Shown piece by piece: positions 22,200-32,627 of a DNA stretch of 64,000 bases (position 1 is the first letter of the stretch; each line of letters starts with the position of its first letter). Source of the stretch: Niastella soli (GTDB taxonomy: Bacteria; Bacteroidota; Bacteroidia; Chitinophagales; Chitinophagaceae); NCBI RefSeq assembly GCF_017742245.1, contig NZ_JAGHKO010000014.1, positions 248,001 through 312,000 on the forward strand. Direction: 5' to 3'. The notes beneath the pieces are model-generated. The model saw only the letters and a list, made by a program, of their open reading frames with translations. It did no database searches and had not been told where the DNA came from. A program made the translations under genes and the position numbers.

Positions 22200-24827
22200 A
22201 TGAAGAAAACACTCTGGCAACAGGTAATGCCACATCTGGTATCCATTGCTATTTTTTTGATAGTCGCCTTATTCTTCGCTAAACCCGCCCTTGAAAGCGG
22301 CAGCGTGATGAAACAGGGTGATATTACCAACTGGGAGGGCATGGTGCACCAGTCATTTCTGTACAAAGAAAAACATGGCCGTTTTCCCTTGTGGACACCC
22401 GCCATGTATGCCGGGATGCCAGCTTACCAGATTGCCATGGATGGGCCCTGGACGCCTCTGAACTTTATTGATAAAGCAATACAGTTGGGCTTACCCAAAC
22501 CCATCAATATTTTCTTCCTGGCCTGCATTAGTTTTTACTTTCTGTGTATGTGTCTTCGTGTTCGGCCCTGGGTAGCTGTTATTGCCGGGCTCGCCTTTGC
22601 GTATAGTACCACCTTCCCTATATTTATCACCGCAGGCCACGATACACAAATGCTGGCGCTGGCTTATGCACCCGCCGCATTAGCAGGTATCATCTTACTC
22701 TTCGATAAAAAATATCTCAGTGGCTTTATTGTTACCGCCCTGTTCACGGGTATACAGGTAGCACAGGGACACCAGCAGGTAAGCTATTACATGTTCCTGG
22801 TAATGGGCATTATGGTCCTGTTCTTCCTGATCCAGGCATTCCGCTCGGGTGTAATTGCCAAACAGTTAAAAGCTGTTGGGTTGACCGCCATAGCGGCCGT
22901 ACTGGGTATTTTGATCAATGCCGTAGCCCTGATGACCGTGTACGATTATTCAAAAGAATCAAAACGCGGCGGCCAGCTGGTAATGGATAAAAAACAAAAC
23001 ACTGATGATGTTATCAGTGGCGATAAAACAAAAGGATTAAGCAAGGAATACGCATTTCAGTGGAGTTATGGCTGGACGGAAAGCTTCACCCTGATGTTCC
23101 CCGGCGCCATGGGTTATGGCCAACACTATGCTGAACGCGATGGCGATCAGTTCCTGTATCCCAAACTCGATGAAAGCTCGCATGTATCAAAATTCCTGGT
23201 CGACAAACTGAACGTACCGGAAGACCAGGCAACCAATGTAGCCGCCCAATTAAGTGGCAACTTATACTGGGGCGATCAACCATTCACCGCCGGCCCTATT
23301 TACCTGGGCGCCATCGTTTGTATGTTGTTCATTTTCGCCATGGTGTACCTCGACGGCACCCACAAATGGTGGATCCTGACAGCCGCAGTCCTGGGTATCC
23401 TGATGGCGTTGGGAAAACACTTTCCGGCGCTTAACTACTTCCTGTTCGACTATTTCCCTTTCTATAATAAATTCCGGGTGCCTACCATGGCGCTTGAAAT
23501 TACTGGTCTGGTAATACCTATTGCCCTGGCACTGGGTTTGGAAAAACTGATCGCCAGCACGACTGTTGACCTTAAAAAAGTAAAACTGGCCGCTATTATA
23601 ACCGGTGCAGTATTCGTTGTGGCTGCAGGTGTATATTTTACAGCAGACTACAGCCGGGAAAATAAAAAGCGTACCGCTGCCTTTACCCAGCTGATGAACA
23701 GAGGCGCAGTTGCTGATATGGCCGCTGCCAGGGATTCCATCAACCTGCAATATCCGGCTGAAGCAGACAACCACATTTACGAAAACTTTTTATATCAAAC
23801 CAAGGGTGATGCCGCCACAGCCCGGGGGATCCTGACCGCTTTGCGGGAAGACCGCCAAAGCGCCTTTGGAGCTACTATCCTGCGTTCGCTGATCTTTGTG
23901 CTGCTGGCCATGGGTGTTTTATTCCTGTTCATACATAAAAAGATCAATGCCGTAGTGATGCTCGCCGGTGTAGGTCTATTAACTGCTATTGACCTCCTGG
24001 GCATGGACAGTAACTACCTGAACAGCTTTAGCTTTGGCAACAAGGAAAATTATGAAGCTTCTGAGTTCCCTTTGACTGCGGCCGACCAGGCAATCCTGCA
24101 AGACAAAGACCCCAACTACCGGGTGCTGAACACCACATCGGGCAATCCGTTCATTGCCGATTCCCGTACATCTTATTATCACAAATCAATTGGCGGTTAT
24201 CACCCCGCACGTTTGGGTATTTATGATGACCTGATAGAGCATCAGCTCGCCGGCTCACCCAACTTTGCCGTGATAAACATGCTCAATACAAAATACGTAA
24301 TACAGCAAACCCAGCAGGGCGGTGTAATGGCCGTACCTAATCCACAGGCCTTAGGCAATGTATGGTTTGTAAAAAGTGTAAAATATGTAAACGGCCCCGT
24401 TGAAGAAATGAAGGCCCTGAGCAACAAATTCAATCCGGCCGAAGAAGCCATTGTTGATAATTCATTCAAATCTGCCACCTCAGGCTGGCAGCCGGCTGAC
24501 AGCAGCGCTACCATCAAACAAACAGCCTTCGATTTCGAGAACGTGAAATACGAAAGCAACAGCAATGCGCCGCACCTGGCCGTATTCAGTGAAATATTCT
24601 ATAAAGACTGGATCGCCTACATCGACGGAAAGGCCACGCCTGTTGCCAAAGCTGATTATGTTTTGCGTACCATGGTAATACCTGCGGGCAAACACAGCAT
24701 TGAATTCAAGTTTGAACCGAAAGTGTTTCATACTGGCTACACTATCTCTTCTATCGCAGGCTGGATACTCACCCTGCTGATCCTGGGATACATTGTTTTG
24801 CTGGTACGACCGCTGATCAAAAAATAA
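22200..24827 (+). CDS. YfhO-like multi-span membrane protein
   Basis: An 875-residue inner-membrane protein with roughly twelve spans, of the YfhO family (GT-C-like fold). The first periplasmic loop (about residues 35-85, WEGMVHQSFLYKEKHGRFPLWTPAMYAGMPAYQ) is the family's most conserved part and holds the acidic residues usual in GT-C enzymes. The large region between about 480 and 840 is soluble and outside. The C-terminus has one last span followed by RPLIKK. In Firmicutes YfhO takes part in glycosylation of lipoteichoic acid. In Bacteroidota the role is not established, though a lipid-linked sugar transferase is a fair guess. A family 2 glycosyltransferase follows after a terminator. Confidence 0.85.
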   Translation: MKKTLWQQVMPHLVSIAIFLIVALFFAKPALESGSVMKQGDITNWEGMVHQSFLYKEKHGRFPLWTPAMYAGMPAYQIAMDGPWTPLNFIDKAIQLGLPKPINIFFLACISFYFLCMCLRVRPWVAVIAGLAFAYSTTFPIFITAGHDTQMLALAYAPAALAGIILLFDKKYLSGFIVTALFTGIQVAQGHQQVSYYMFLVMGIMVLFFLIQAFRSGVIAKQLKAVGLTAIAAVLGILINAVALMTVYDYSKESKRGGQLVMDKKQNTDDVISGDKTKGLSKEYAFQWSYGWTESFTLMFPGAMGYGQHYAERDGDQFLYPKLDESSHVSKFLVDKLNVPEDQATNVAAQLSGNLYWGDQPFTAGPIYLGAIVCMLFIFAMVYLDGTHKWWILTAAVLGILMALGKHFPALNYFLFDYFPFYNKFRVPTMALEITGLVIPIALALGLEKLIASTTVDLKKVKLAAIITGAVFVVAAGVYFTADYSRENKKRTAAFTQLMNRGAVADMAAARDSINLQYPAEADNHIYENFLYQTKGDAATARGILTALREDRQSAFGATILRSLIFVLLAMGVLFLFIHKKINAVVMLAGVGLLTAIDLLGMDSNYLNSFSFGNKENYEASEFPLTAADQAILQDKDPNYRVLNTTSGNPFIADSRTSYYHKSIGGYHPARLGIYDDLIEHQLAGSPNFAVINMLNTKYVIQQTQQGGVMAVPNPQALGNVWFVKSVKYVNGPVEEMKALSNKFNPAEEAIVDNSFKSATSGWQPADSSATIKQTAFDFENVKYESNSNAPHLAVFSEIFYKDWIAYIDGKATPVAKADYVLRTMVIPAGKHSIEFKFEPKVFHTGYTISSIAGWILTLLILGYIVLLVRPLIKK

Positions 24828-24847
24828 TGTCGAACGACGAGCCTGTA

Positions 24848-24887
24848 CCTAAAAATGGCGCAAGCGTCCGCTTGTGCCATTTTTAGG
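24848..24887. terminator. Intrinsic terminator, 18-bp stem
   Basis: CCTAAAAATGGCGCAAGC (24848-24865), loop GTCC, then GCTTGTGCCATTTTTAGG (24870-24887), 18 pairs with one G-T. The T run lies inside the right arm, as in many Bacteroidota terminators. It follows the YfhO-like gene by 20 bases. Confidence 0.8.
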
Positions 24888-25015
24888 GTTCCTGACAGGT
24901 CGTATTCAAATTGAACAACCAGACCTGTCAGAGCTTGCCCCGCTCTGCGGGGAGCGCATCAACCGTCTGATTATTCGGCACCCGATGGCGGACCTTACAG
25001 GTCTTTACTATTTTA
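24888..25015. repeat. GACCTG palindrome element, dispersed copy 1
   Basis: Contains CCTGACAGGTC, AGACCTGTCAG and GGACCTTACAGGTCT ends, plus an inserted GC hairpin (TTGCCCCGCTCTGCGGGGAG) between CAGAGC and the rest. It is the same family as the array at 61457-62294 and as copies at 45084, 52165, 54402 and 57700. Confidence 0.75.
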
Positions 25016-25022
25016 AAATACT

Positions 25023-25940
25023 ATGAGCATAGGAATTGTTATAATAACGTATAACCGGCCTGACGATGCGCTGGAACTGGCTCAAAACATCAGCCAGCTG
25101 CAGCAGGTGACCCCTTTGTGCAGTGAGGTTATCTTTGTTAATAACCAATCAACCGTGCCCTATACCGAACTGGAGACGTTTATAGCACAGCATCCCCAGC
25201 TCCCCTTCCGCTATTTTAAAACAGCAGAGAACCTGGGCGTTTCCCGCGGGCGTAATTTCGCCATCCAGCAAAGCACCGCCCCCTACCTGGTCTTTCTCGA
25301 TGACGATGCCCTGTTCAAAAACCTCGATGCCCTGCAGTACATTCAACAGATCTTTACCGAATGGGTCATTGAAAGCAACAGACCCACCGGTATTATCTCC
25401 TTTAAGGTGTACTACCATTCAACCGGGGAATTACAAAAAACTGCTTTTGCACATAAACAATTCGAGCGCCGTAAAGACTGGCATCATTTTCAAACGGGGT
25501 ATTTTGTAGGTTGCGCCCATGCCATCCACCGCGATGTGTTTGAGAAAACAGGTTATTACCCTACCAATTTCTTTTATGGTATGGAAGAATACGACCTGAG
25601 CTATCGCGCCATTGATGCCGGCTTCGATATCGTGTATGACGACCGCGTGGTCATTCTGCATAAAGAATCGCCCCTGGGGCGGCAGCCTAATAATGAAAAG
25701 CTCCGTGGAATGTGGGTGAACAAAAGTAAAGTGGCCTGGAAATTCCTTCCCCGTATCTATTTCTTTACAACGGCCATAATGTGGAGTTTTGAATACCTGA
25801 AAAAAACCGGTTTTCACCTGCCTGGCTGGGTAAAAGGCTGGATGGAGATCGTTCGCATACCTGGCAGTGAGAAAAGGAAACCAATTAATAAAAAGGGACT
25901 AGCGTATCTCAAGAAAGTGGAAGCACGGTTATATTATTGA
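25023..25940 (+). CDS. Family 2 glycosyltransferase
   Basis: A 305-residue GT-A fold transferase. It opens with SIGIVIITYNRPDDALELA (nucleotide-binding strand), has VSRGRNFAIQQS near residue 75 and the metal-binding DxD as LDDDALF near residue 91. The acceptor-side motif FYGMEEYDLSYRAIDAGFDI (about 183-202) has the ED-Y pattern of family 2. There is no signal peptide, and one hydrophobic stretch (IYFFTTAIMWSFEYL) near 245 may touch the membrane. It is monocistronic, lying between repeat DNA and the convergent LytTR regulator. Sugar and acceptor are unknown. An envelope polysaccharide or protein glycan role is likely from the context. Confidence 0.88.
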   Translation: MSIGIVIITYNRPDDALELAQNISQLQQVTPLCSEVIFVNNQSTVPYTELETFIAQHPQLPFRYFKTAENLGVSRGRNFAIQQSTAPYLVFLDDDALFKNLDALQYIQQIFTEWVIESNRPTGIISFKVYYHSTGELQKTAFAHKQFERRKDWHHFQTGYFVGCAHAIHRDVFEKTGYYPTNFFYGMEEYDLSYRAIDAGFDIVYDDRVVILHKESPLGRQPNNEKLRGMWVNKSKVAWKFLPRIYFFTTAIMWSFEYLKKTGFHLPGWVKGWMEIVRIPGSEKRKPINKKGLAYLKKVEARLYY

Positions 25941-25982
25941 AACAGTTTGTGGTTTGAGCAACAACAAACCACAAACAACAAA

Positions 25983-26732
25983 CTATTTATACCCAAACTT
26001 ACCTAAGAACTCATCCTTCCGGCGAGTAGCCACTTCAATCAACGCATTATCGCTCATTTCAATAAGTCCACCCCGGCCCTTGTGGTATTTCTTTACAAAA
26101 TTCAGGTTTATGATGTGTGAGTTATGGATGCGAAAGAACAGATCGGCAGGCAGTATTTCCTCATATTCTTTAATAATGCGCGACGAAACATATTTCTGGT
26201 TATCGATGGCATGTACGTAGGTGTACCCGCCCTTGGCCTCAAAACGAATGATCTCCGACAGCTGAATAAATACCAGTCCATCATTATTGGGAAGGGCAAT
26301 CTTCTGCAGCGAAGAGTTTGGTTTATTGATATTGAACATCAGGTTCTGCAACTGCACATTGATGTGCTTGAACCGGATGCGGTCTTTAGCCTTTTGCACC
26401 GCTGTTTTTAATTCATCGATGCTTACAGGTTTTAACAGGTAATCGAGCGCACTGTATTTAAAAGCCTTCAACGTATAGGCATCAAAGGCAGTAATAAAAA
26501 TAATTTCAAAGTCAATGGGCATTATTTTGTCCAGCAGGTCAAATGCATTCCCATGTGGCATTTCAATATCCAGGAATACCAGGTCAGGATTTTTTTCCGC
26601 GATCAGCGGAATAGCAGTCTCCGCACTAACGGCTTCACCGATTATGCGAACTTCAGGGCAGCTTTCGTTTAGCAGTCCATTCAGGATCCGAATGTTCTTT
26701 GGTTCGTCGTCTACAATTAACGCGTTAATCAT
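25983..26732 (-). CDS. LytTR-type response regulator
   Basis: A 249-residue transcription factor. Residues 1-120 are a receiver domain (VDDEP, phospho-Asp in LVFLDIEMPHGN, TAFDAYTLKAF, LLKPVS). Residues 140-240 are a LytTR DNA-binding domain (FIQLSEIIRFEAKGGYTYVH, FFRIHNSHIINLNFV). This is the LytR/AlgR class that pairs with LytS/YehU-type kinases carrying the NPHFIFN motif, three of which lie directly upstream in the same operon. The gap to the last kinase gene is only 21 bases. It is the only regulator in the operon, so all three kinases probably act on it. Its targets are not visible. Confidence 0.93.
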   Translation of the reverse strand: MINALIVDDEPKNIRILNGLLNESCPEVRIIGEAVSAETAIPLIAEKNPDLVFLDIEMPHGNAFDLLDKIMPIDFEIIFITAFDAYTLKAFKYSALDYLLKPVSIDELKTAVQKAKDRIRFKHINVQLQNLMFNINKPNSSLQKIALPNNDGLVFIQLSEIIRFEAKGGYTYVHAIDNQKYVSSRIIKEYEEILPADLFFRIHNSHIINLNFVKKYHKGRGGLIEMSDNALIEVATRRKDEFLGKFGYK

Positions 26733-26753
26733 ACGGCAAAGAAAATGAATATA

Positions 26754-29660
26754 TTATAATACAGGAAAATAGATTGTCACCCTTGTCCCCAATGAATTGT
26801 GAAAATTGTCTTCCAGGTCATCAATCCACATCAGGATCTTCACGGCATGCTCCTGGTTAAACATGGCAATTCGGTCGGCAGTTAAGGATAAACCCTTAGA
26901 CTGATAATTGATAGGCGAAACACTCTTATACTGCATCGCCGCTTTCCTACCGATGCCATTATCTTCTAAAATACATACCAGATGATCGCCATCATGTTTT
27001 ACGGTAATTGTCACAACACCGTTTTTATCCTTTCTAAACCGCAGGCCATGACGCACACTGTTCTCCACAAACGGTTGCAGGATCATCGGCGGGATAAAAC
27101 AGGCAGAGGGGTCAACCGCTTTATCGATGTTCACCACCCAGGAAAAGGCATTTTCCAGGCGCGTTTTTTCAATTTCAAGATAGTTTGTAAGATAATCCAA
27201 TTCTTCTTCCAAACTGATCTCCGGCTTTGAAGAAAAATCCAGTGTTTGCCTGATAAGCCGCGAAAATCCGGAAATAAATTTATTGGCCCCCGCCACATCG
27301 GCATCCATTACATACTGTTGAATGGAGTTTAAACTATTAAATATAAAATGCGGGTTCATCTGGGCCTTTCGCGACAATTGCTCCAGCTCACTGATCCGCT
27401 TACTGGTAGCCGTTTTCTCCTGCTCCCGCTTTTTTATACGTCGTATTATTAATAAAACTATTACACCGGTCACTGCCAAAAACAACAATGAGATCAATAC
27501 CTTAAACCAGGTTTCTTCATACAACAGCTTTTCTATAGTAAATCCCGTGGTAACAATGGCACTGCTCACATCGAATTTATTGATGGCCTGTAGCTGCAGC
27601 TGGTAATCACCCGACGGCAGGGTGGGATAATTTAACCCGGTTTCCCGGGTATCGTGCCAGGTACTGTCGAGCCCCAGGAGCCGGTACCGGTACCGGATAT
27701 CCCCACCCGACTTATAGGAAATACCCACGTAATTAAACTGAATATTGTTTTTCGCATGCGGGATCAGTACAGGCGCATCGGCCGGATGATAGGTTTCATT
27801 CCCGATAGTGATATCAATAACCCGCAGGTCACAACGCGACTGGCTGGCGATCTTTTCTTCATCAAAAAAAGTAACGCCTTCCGGCGTGCCTACAAATACT
27901 TTTTTATTGCTTACGCATACCGCATTTATGAGATCTGACGAAAGCCCGTCGCTGGTGGTATATTTTTCTATGGGATAACCCGGTAATAATACCCGTACTT
28001 TATTCAGTCCTTTTTCAGTGCCAACCCACAACTTGCCATTTTCATAAAAAAGCCGCCGGCAAATATTGCTCGACAGCCCATCATTACGGGTAAGGTGTTT
28101 TATGAGGCGACCGTTTTTCCAGGCAACTAACCCATCCCCTGCTGTGGCCACCCATAAAACCTGGTTGCTGTCTTTGTTTAATGCCGAGATGCGGCCACTG
28201 AGTGCCCGCATCCCTGCGCCCAGGTACAGGGCTTTTTTACCCGGACTTAGCTGATATAATCCATTCAGGGCGCCAATATAAATAGTATCGTTATCTGTCA
28301 GGATACTGGTTGCCCGGTCCTGCCAGACGGTATCAAGTATTTTTAAACTTTCCTGGTCAACCTGTAACACATTTTTTTCTGTAGCTACCAAAAATGTTTT
28401 TCCATAGGTACACAGGGCTTTTACAGAAATATGGTTAAGCAGGTGCGTATAGTTGGAAAGATCGTCGGTCAATTTGATCAGGTAATGTTTGGTGGCCACG
28501 TATACCCGGTCATCGCCCAGGGTGCCTTTGATCAATAAGGGATTGGGTGCGGGCGTGGTAAAGGTGAAAGCTACCCTGCCCTCCAGTTTTCCGGTTTCGG
28601 TCTTCAGCTTATACAATTGCCCCAGATTGGTGGCTGTCAGCATCCAGTTCTTATGCTGTAAAATTGATTCTACCTGGTGATCCTGCAGTTTGCCACCATT
28701 AAAATGTATATTTCGTACTACGTCAGAGTTTAGCCGGTATACACCATTCCCCAATGTACAGAACCACCAGTTCCCGGCTTTGTCTTTAAACACATTCGAC
28801 ACCGTTATGCCTGGCAAATGGTGCAACACACTGTCGGGCCGGTCCATATTATACACCCAGGCCCCTTCGCGGGTACAGGTTACCACATACCTGCCCTCTA
28901 TGAGATCAAAGTTGATGTGTTTGCTTGTGAAATTATATGGGAAGTTCATTATCCTGTTCTCTTTCAATGCCCATACAGATAACTCCTTTTCATTGGGCTT
29001 TACCATCAACGTTTCATTGGAAAACGCAGCATAATTAAAATGTTTTATTTTAAATTCAATGGCTTTATAAAACGTAAATTGATTATGTTGTAAAATGAGC
29101 AGGTTGTTTTCCTGCAACACCCAGAAACCACCTTCTTTACGGCTTGCGATCAGTGAGATATACCACAATGGTTTGCCATTATTGGTTGTAAAGGTGAATA
29201 CTTCTCCCTTTGGCGTTATTAAGTGAAGTTTTGAGATCTCCTGCAATAATATGTTCCCGGCCTCATCTTCCGCATACCTGACAATGTTATCCTGTACCTG
29301 CAGTTTTTTTAAGAGGGAGTCATTTTCGCTTGTGTGAATTTTTCCTTTGTAATAGTATACCACCGCTTTTCTGAATGGAGAGATCCATACGCGGCCTTTG
29401 GAGTCGGCAAACAATTGGATGATCTCGTTATCGGGCAGTCCATCTTCCAGTGTAAAATTTCTGTAATGTGTGCCATCAAAACGGGTCAATCCGGTTTCGG
29501 TGCCAAACCATAAAATACCATCCGGGTCCTGGGTCATGCAATACACCGTTGACCCGGCCAAACCATCCCTGCTATCGTACCTGGAATAACTAAATTCCTG
29601 ACTATACATAAACAGGGGGCCAACAAGAAGGTACAATACGGTAAGTAACCTACATTTCAT
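26754..29660 (-). CDS. Propeller-type sensor histidine kinase (LytS-like), copy 1
   Basis: A 968-residue membrane sensor kinase: signal peptide (to about residue 20, MYSQEFSYSRYDSRDGL), a periplasmic two-propeller region of Reg_prop repeats (about 25-620, e.g. DPDGILWFGTETGLTRFDG), and a Y_Y_Y domain (about 640-715, IRYRYRLLGLDSTWHDTRE). One membrane span follows (FKVLISLLFLAVTGVIVLLII), then the His_kinase domain with QMNPHFIFNSLNSIQQ near residue 768 and a HATPase domain (EDNGIGRKAA). This is the architecture of hybrid two-component sensors for glycans but without fused receiver and AraC domain. It is the copy nearest the LytTR gene. Confidence 0.93.
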   Translation of the reverse strand: MKCRLLTVLYLLVGPLFMYSQEFSYSRYDSRDGLAGSTVYCMTQDPDGILWFGTETGLTRFDGTHYRNFTLEDGLPDNEIIQLFADSKGRVWISPFRKAVVYYYKGKIHTSENDSLLKKLQVQDNIVRYAEDEAGNILLQEISKLHLITPKGEVFTFTTNNGKPLWYISLIASRKEGGFWVLQENNLLILQHNQFTFYKAIEFKIKHFNYAAFSNETLMVKPNEKELSVWALKENRIMNFPYNFTSKHINFDLIEGRYVVTCTREGAWVYNMDRPDSVLHHLPGITVSNVFKDKAGNWWFCTLGNGVYRLNSDVVRNIHFNGGKLQDHQVESILQHKNWMLTATNLGQLYKLKTETGKLEGRVAFTFTTPAPNPLLIKGTLGDDRVYVATKHYLIKLTDDLSNYTHLLNHISVKALCTYGKTFLVATEKNVLQVDQESLKILDTVWQDRATSILTDNDTIYIGALNGLYQLSPGKKALYLGAGMRALSGRISALNKDSNQVLWVATAGDGLVAWKNGRLIKHLTRNDGLSSNICRRLFYENGKLWVGTEKGLNKVRVLLPGYPIEKYTTSDGLSSDLINAVCVSNKKVFVGTPEGVTFFDEEKIASQSRCDLRVIDITIGNETYHPADAPVLIPHAKNNIQFNYVGISYKSGGDIRYRYRLLGLDSTWHDTRETGLNYPTLPSGDYQLQLQAINKFDVSSAIVTTGFTIEKLLYEETWFKVLISLLFLAVTGVIVLLIIRRIKKREQEKTATSKRISELEQLSRKAQMNPHFIFNSLNSIQQYVMDADVAGANKFISGFSRLIRQTLDFSSKPEISLEEELDYLTNYLEIEKTRLENAFSWVVNIDKAVDPSACFIPPMILQPFVENSVRHGLRFRKDKNGVVTITVKHDGDHLVCILEDNGIGRKAAMQYKSVSPINYQSKGLSLTADRIAMFNQEHAVKILMWIDDLEDNFHNSLGTRVTIYFPVL

Positions 29661-29687
29661 AAGACCCTACAAAATAAGGATAAGGTA

Positions 29688-32597
29688 TTAAATAACCGGA
29701 AAACTTATTATTACCCTTGTTCCCAATGCCTGCTTCGCTTCATCTTCCAGGTCATCGATATGCATGGTAATTTTTTGTTCATGCTCCCGGTTGAACATCT
29801 CAATACGGTCCGCAGTTAAAGATAATCCCTTCGATTGATAATTAATGGGAGAAACGCTTTTAAACTGCATGGCCGCTTTTCTTCCTATGCCATTATCTTC
29901 CACCATGCATACCAGGTGGTTTTTATCCCTTTTTACGGCAATGGTTATAATACCGTTTTTATCGCGTCTGAAACGCAGGCCATGCCGCACGCTGTTCTCC
30001 ACAAATGGTTGCAGGATCATGGGCGGAATGTAATAGTCGGCTGGTTTTACGCTTTCATCTACTACCACTTTCCAGGAGAACGCATTTTCCAACCGCGTTC
30101 TTTCAATCTCCATATAATTGGCCAGGTAATCCAGTTCTTCTTCCAGGCTTATTTCGGGCCGGGAGGAGAAGTCAAGCGTTTGCCTGATCAGGCGGGAGAA
30201 ACCAGAAATAAATTTATTGGCGCCTGTTATGTCGGCATCCATCACATACTGTTGAATGGAGTTTAAACTGTTGAATATAAAATGCGGATTCATCTGCGCC
30301 TTGCGCGATAGTTGCTCCAGTTCATTGATGCGTTTTACAAAGGAGGTCTTCTCCTGTTCCCGTTTGCGGATACGCCGGATAATGAGCCACATCACCAGGC
30401 TGGTAATGGCCATCGATGTCAGCACGATCAACATCCGGAACCAGGTCTTTTCATACAACAGTTTTTCAACAGTAAACCCGCTGGTAAGCACCTGGCTGTA
30501 TACATCGAATTTATTAATGGCCTGTAACTGCAACTGGTAATCGCCCGAAGGCAGGGCCGGATAGCTCAACAGGGTCTCGCGTGTTTCCCGCCAGGTACTG
30601 TCGAGCCCCAGTAACCGGTACCGGTAACGAATGTCACCACTCGATTTATACGAGATCGCCACATAGTTAAACTGGATATTATTTTTTGCATGTGGTATCA
30701 GCACAGGCGCATCGTCGGGATAATACACACTTCCGGCCACCGTAATATTAGTGAACCACAGGTCACAGTGCGACTGGCTGGTCATTTTTTCCTCATCAAA
30801 AAAAGTAATGCCTTCCGGGGTGCCGATAAAGACCTTTTTATTGGTAACATAGATCACGTCAATGATATCCGACGACAACCCATCACTGATGGTGTATTTT
30901 TGAATAGGGAACCAGGGCTCCATTACATTTATCCGGTTCACTCCTTTATCGGTACCCACCCACAATTTGCCATTCTCATAAAAAAGCGTCCGGCAAATAT
31001 TGCTCGATAAGCCGTTATGGCGGGAAAATTGCCGCACCACGCCATCATTGCCGTAACCGATCAGGCCTTCGCCGGCTGTGGCCACCCAAACCACCTGATT
31101 GGCATCTTCTTTCACGGCTGTTATGTGGCCCTGCAATGCTTTTATCTTTTCACCCAGGTTGATCAGTCTTTTATCAGGCAACAGTTGGTACAGCCCGTTC
31201 AGGGTGCCAACATACAACGTATCGTCATTGGAGAACACACAGGTAGCCCGTTCCCGCAACAGGGTATCCACAATCTCAAATCTGTTTTGATCTACGGCCA
31301 CCACATTCTTGTCTGTAGCTACAATCACGTTATTCTGGTAGGCACATAGGGCCTTAACAGTCATAGGATATATGGTTGCTGTTAATCTATTCAGGTCAGG
31401 CGTTAGCTTCTGCAAAAAGAACGCTGAACCCAACACCATACTTCTATCGTTCAGGGTGATCAGGTTAATAATGGGCAGGTGATTGAACCAGGTAAAGGGC
31501 GTTTGATCTTCCCATTTTCCGTTTGAAGAGGCATATTTACGCACCAGCTTATAAGTACTGATCGACTGTTTTAACTCCTTACTGGCCGGTGCCTGTCCCA
31601 GCCAGGATGGGATCGGCGTCTGTCTTTTTTCGATCACCTGTGCATTCAGGGCCACCGATGAATTGAGCCGGTACACTCCATTTCCCATAGTGGTGAACCA
31701 CCAGCTTCCTTCCGAATCTTTGAACACATTGCTTATTGCTACGCCCGGCAGGTGATGCTGAATGCTGTCAGGGGAATTTACATCATACACAAAGGCGCCT
31801 TCCAGCGTACAGGAGGCCGCATGGCTGTCGTCGATAACAGCAGAATTGACCACCTCATATTTCCTGTTTGAAGCGAAGGGCACCATTTTCCTATCCGGCA
31901 GCGACATGGCCATCACCTGTTCAGGAGCGCTTCGGTAAAACAGTTTGTCGTTCACCATAGAAGCAAAGGCGAAATGTATATGGTCGTACACATAAGGGAC
32001 CGTTTGCCATAAGGTAAACCGGTTCTGCTCCAACGTATAGATGTTGCCGTCTTCCATTAGCCAGAATCCGCCCGCCTGCCGGCCGCCGATCTTGGATATA
32101 TAGCTGAATGGCTTTTTGCCATTGGTGGTGAGTGTGGTTATTTGTCCATTTGTTTGCAGCAGGTGCACCCGGGTCACTTCCTGTAATAAAATATTACCAG
32201 CCCGGTCTTCGGCAAACTGTACCACGTTATCGTGAATACGCAGGTTCTTTAACAGGGTATCATTGGTACTGTTGTGAATAACACCTTTATAATAATAGCA
32301 GACTGTTTTTTTAAAGGGCGCCAGCCATACCCTTCCTTTTGAATCGGCAAACACCTGAATGATGTCGTTATCGGGCAGCCCCTCTTCTTTAGTAAAACTT
32401 TCAAAATGCGACCCATCGAACCGGGTTACGCCCGTCTCGGTACCAAACCATAAAAAGCCCTGTTTATCCTGGGTCATGCAGTACACGGTAGAGCTGCCCA
32501 ACCCATCGCGGCTGTCATAATGCGTATAACTATACTCCTGGCTAAAGAGTAAAAGCGGGCAACAAAGGATTAAAACCAGGAGGGTTCTTTTATTCAT
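29688..32597 (-). CDS. Propeller-type sensor histidine kinase (LytS-like), copy 2
   Basis: A 969-residue paralog with the same domain order. The cytosolic half is almost identical to its neighbours (RKAQMNPHFIFNSLNSIQQ, FSRLIRQTLDFSSRPEISL, PPMILQPFVENSVRHGLRFR). The periplasmic propeller differs clearly (for example ASKELKQSISTYKLVRKYAS in the middle). This pattern indicates duplication followed by divergence of the sensing part. It lies 27 bases from copy 1 and 30 bases from copy 3 in one transcript. The NPHFIFN His and the GHKL boxes are intact, so all three are predicted to be active. Signal peptide MNKRTLLVLILCCPLLLFSQ. Confidence 0.93.
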   Translation of the reverse strand: MNKRTLLVLILCCPLLLFSQEYSYTHYDSRDGLGSSTVYCMTQDKQGFLWFGTETGVTRFDGSHFESFTKEEGLPDNDIIQVFADSKGRVWLAPFKKTVCYYYKGVIHNSTNDTLLKNLRIHDNVVQFAEDRAGNILLQEVTRVHLLQTNGQITTLTTNGKKPFSYISKIGGRQAGGFWLMEDGNIYTLEQNRFTLWQTVPYVYDHIHFAFASMVNDKLFYRSAPEQVMAMSLPDRKMVPFASNRKYEVVNSAVIDDSHAASCTLEGAFVYDVNSPDSIQHHLPGVAISNVFKDSEGSWWFTTMGNGVYRLNSSVALNAQVIEKRQTPIPSWLGQAPASKELKQSISTYKLVRKYASSNGKWEDQTPFTWFNHLPIINLITLNDRSMVLGSAFFLQKLTPDLNRLTATIYPMTVKALCAYQNNVIVATDKNVVAVDQNRFEIVDTLLRERATCVFSNDDTLYVGTLNGLYQLLPDKRLINLGEKIKALQGHITAVKEDANQVVWVATAGEGLIGYGNDGVVRQFSRHNGLSSNICRTLFYENGKLWVGTDKGVNRINVMEPWFPIQKYTISDGLSSDIIDVIYVTNKKVFIGTPEGITFFDEEKMTSQSHCDLWFTNITVAGSVYYPDDAPVLIPHAKNNIQFNYVAISYKSSGDIRYRYRLLGLDSTWRETRETLLSYPALPSGDYQLQLQAINKFDVYSQVLTSGFTVEKLLYEKTWFRMLIVLTSMAITSLVMWLIIRRIRKREQEKTSFVKRINELEQLSRKAQMNPHFIFNSLNSIQQYVMDADITGANKFISGFSRLIRQTLDFSSRPEISLEEELDYLANYMEIERTRLENAFSWKVVVDESVKPADYYIPPMILQPFVENSVRHGLRFRRDKNGIITIAVKRDKNHLVCMVEDNGIGRKAAMQFKSVSPINYQSKGLSLTADRIEMFNREHEQKITMHIDDLEDEAKQALGTRVIISFPVI

Positions 32598-32627
32598 ATT
32601 AATATTAAAAATAAAACTATCCCGACG

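Noticed and set aside
25149-25418. Antisense genes inside glycosyltransferase and other long genes
   Set aside because: Open frames opposite real genes follow from the base composition of the coding strand. None has a recognisable domain or fitting spacing.
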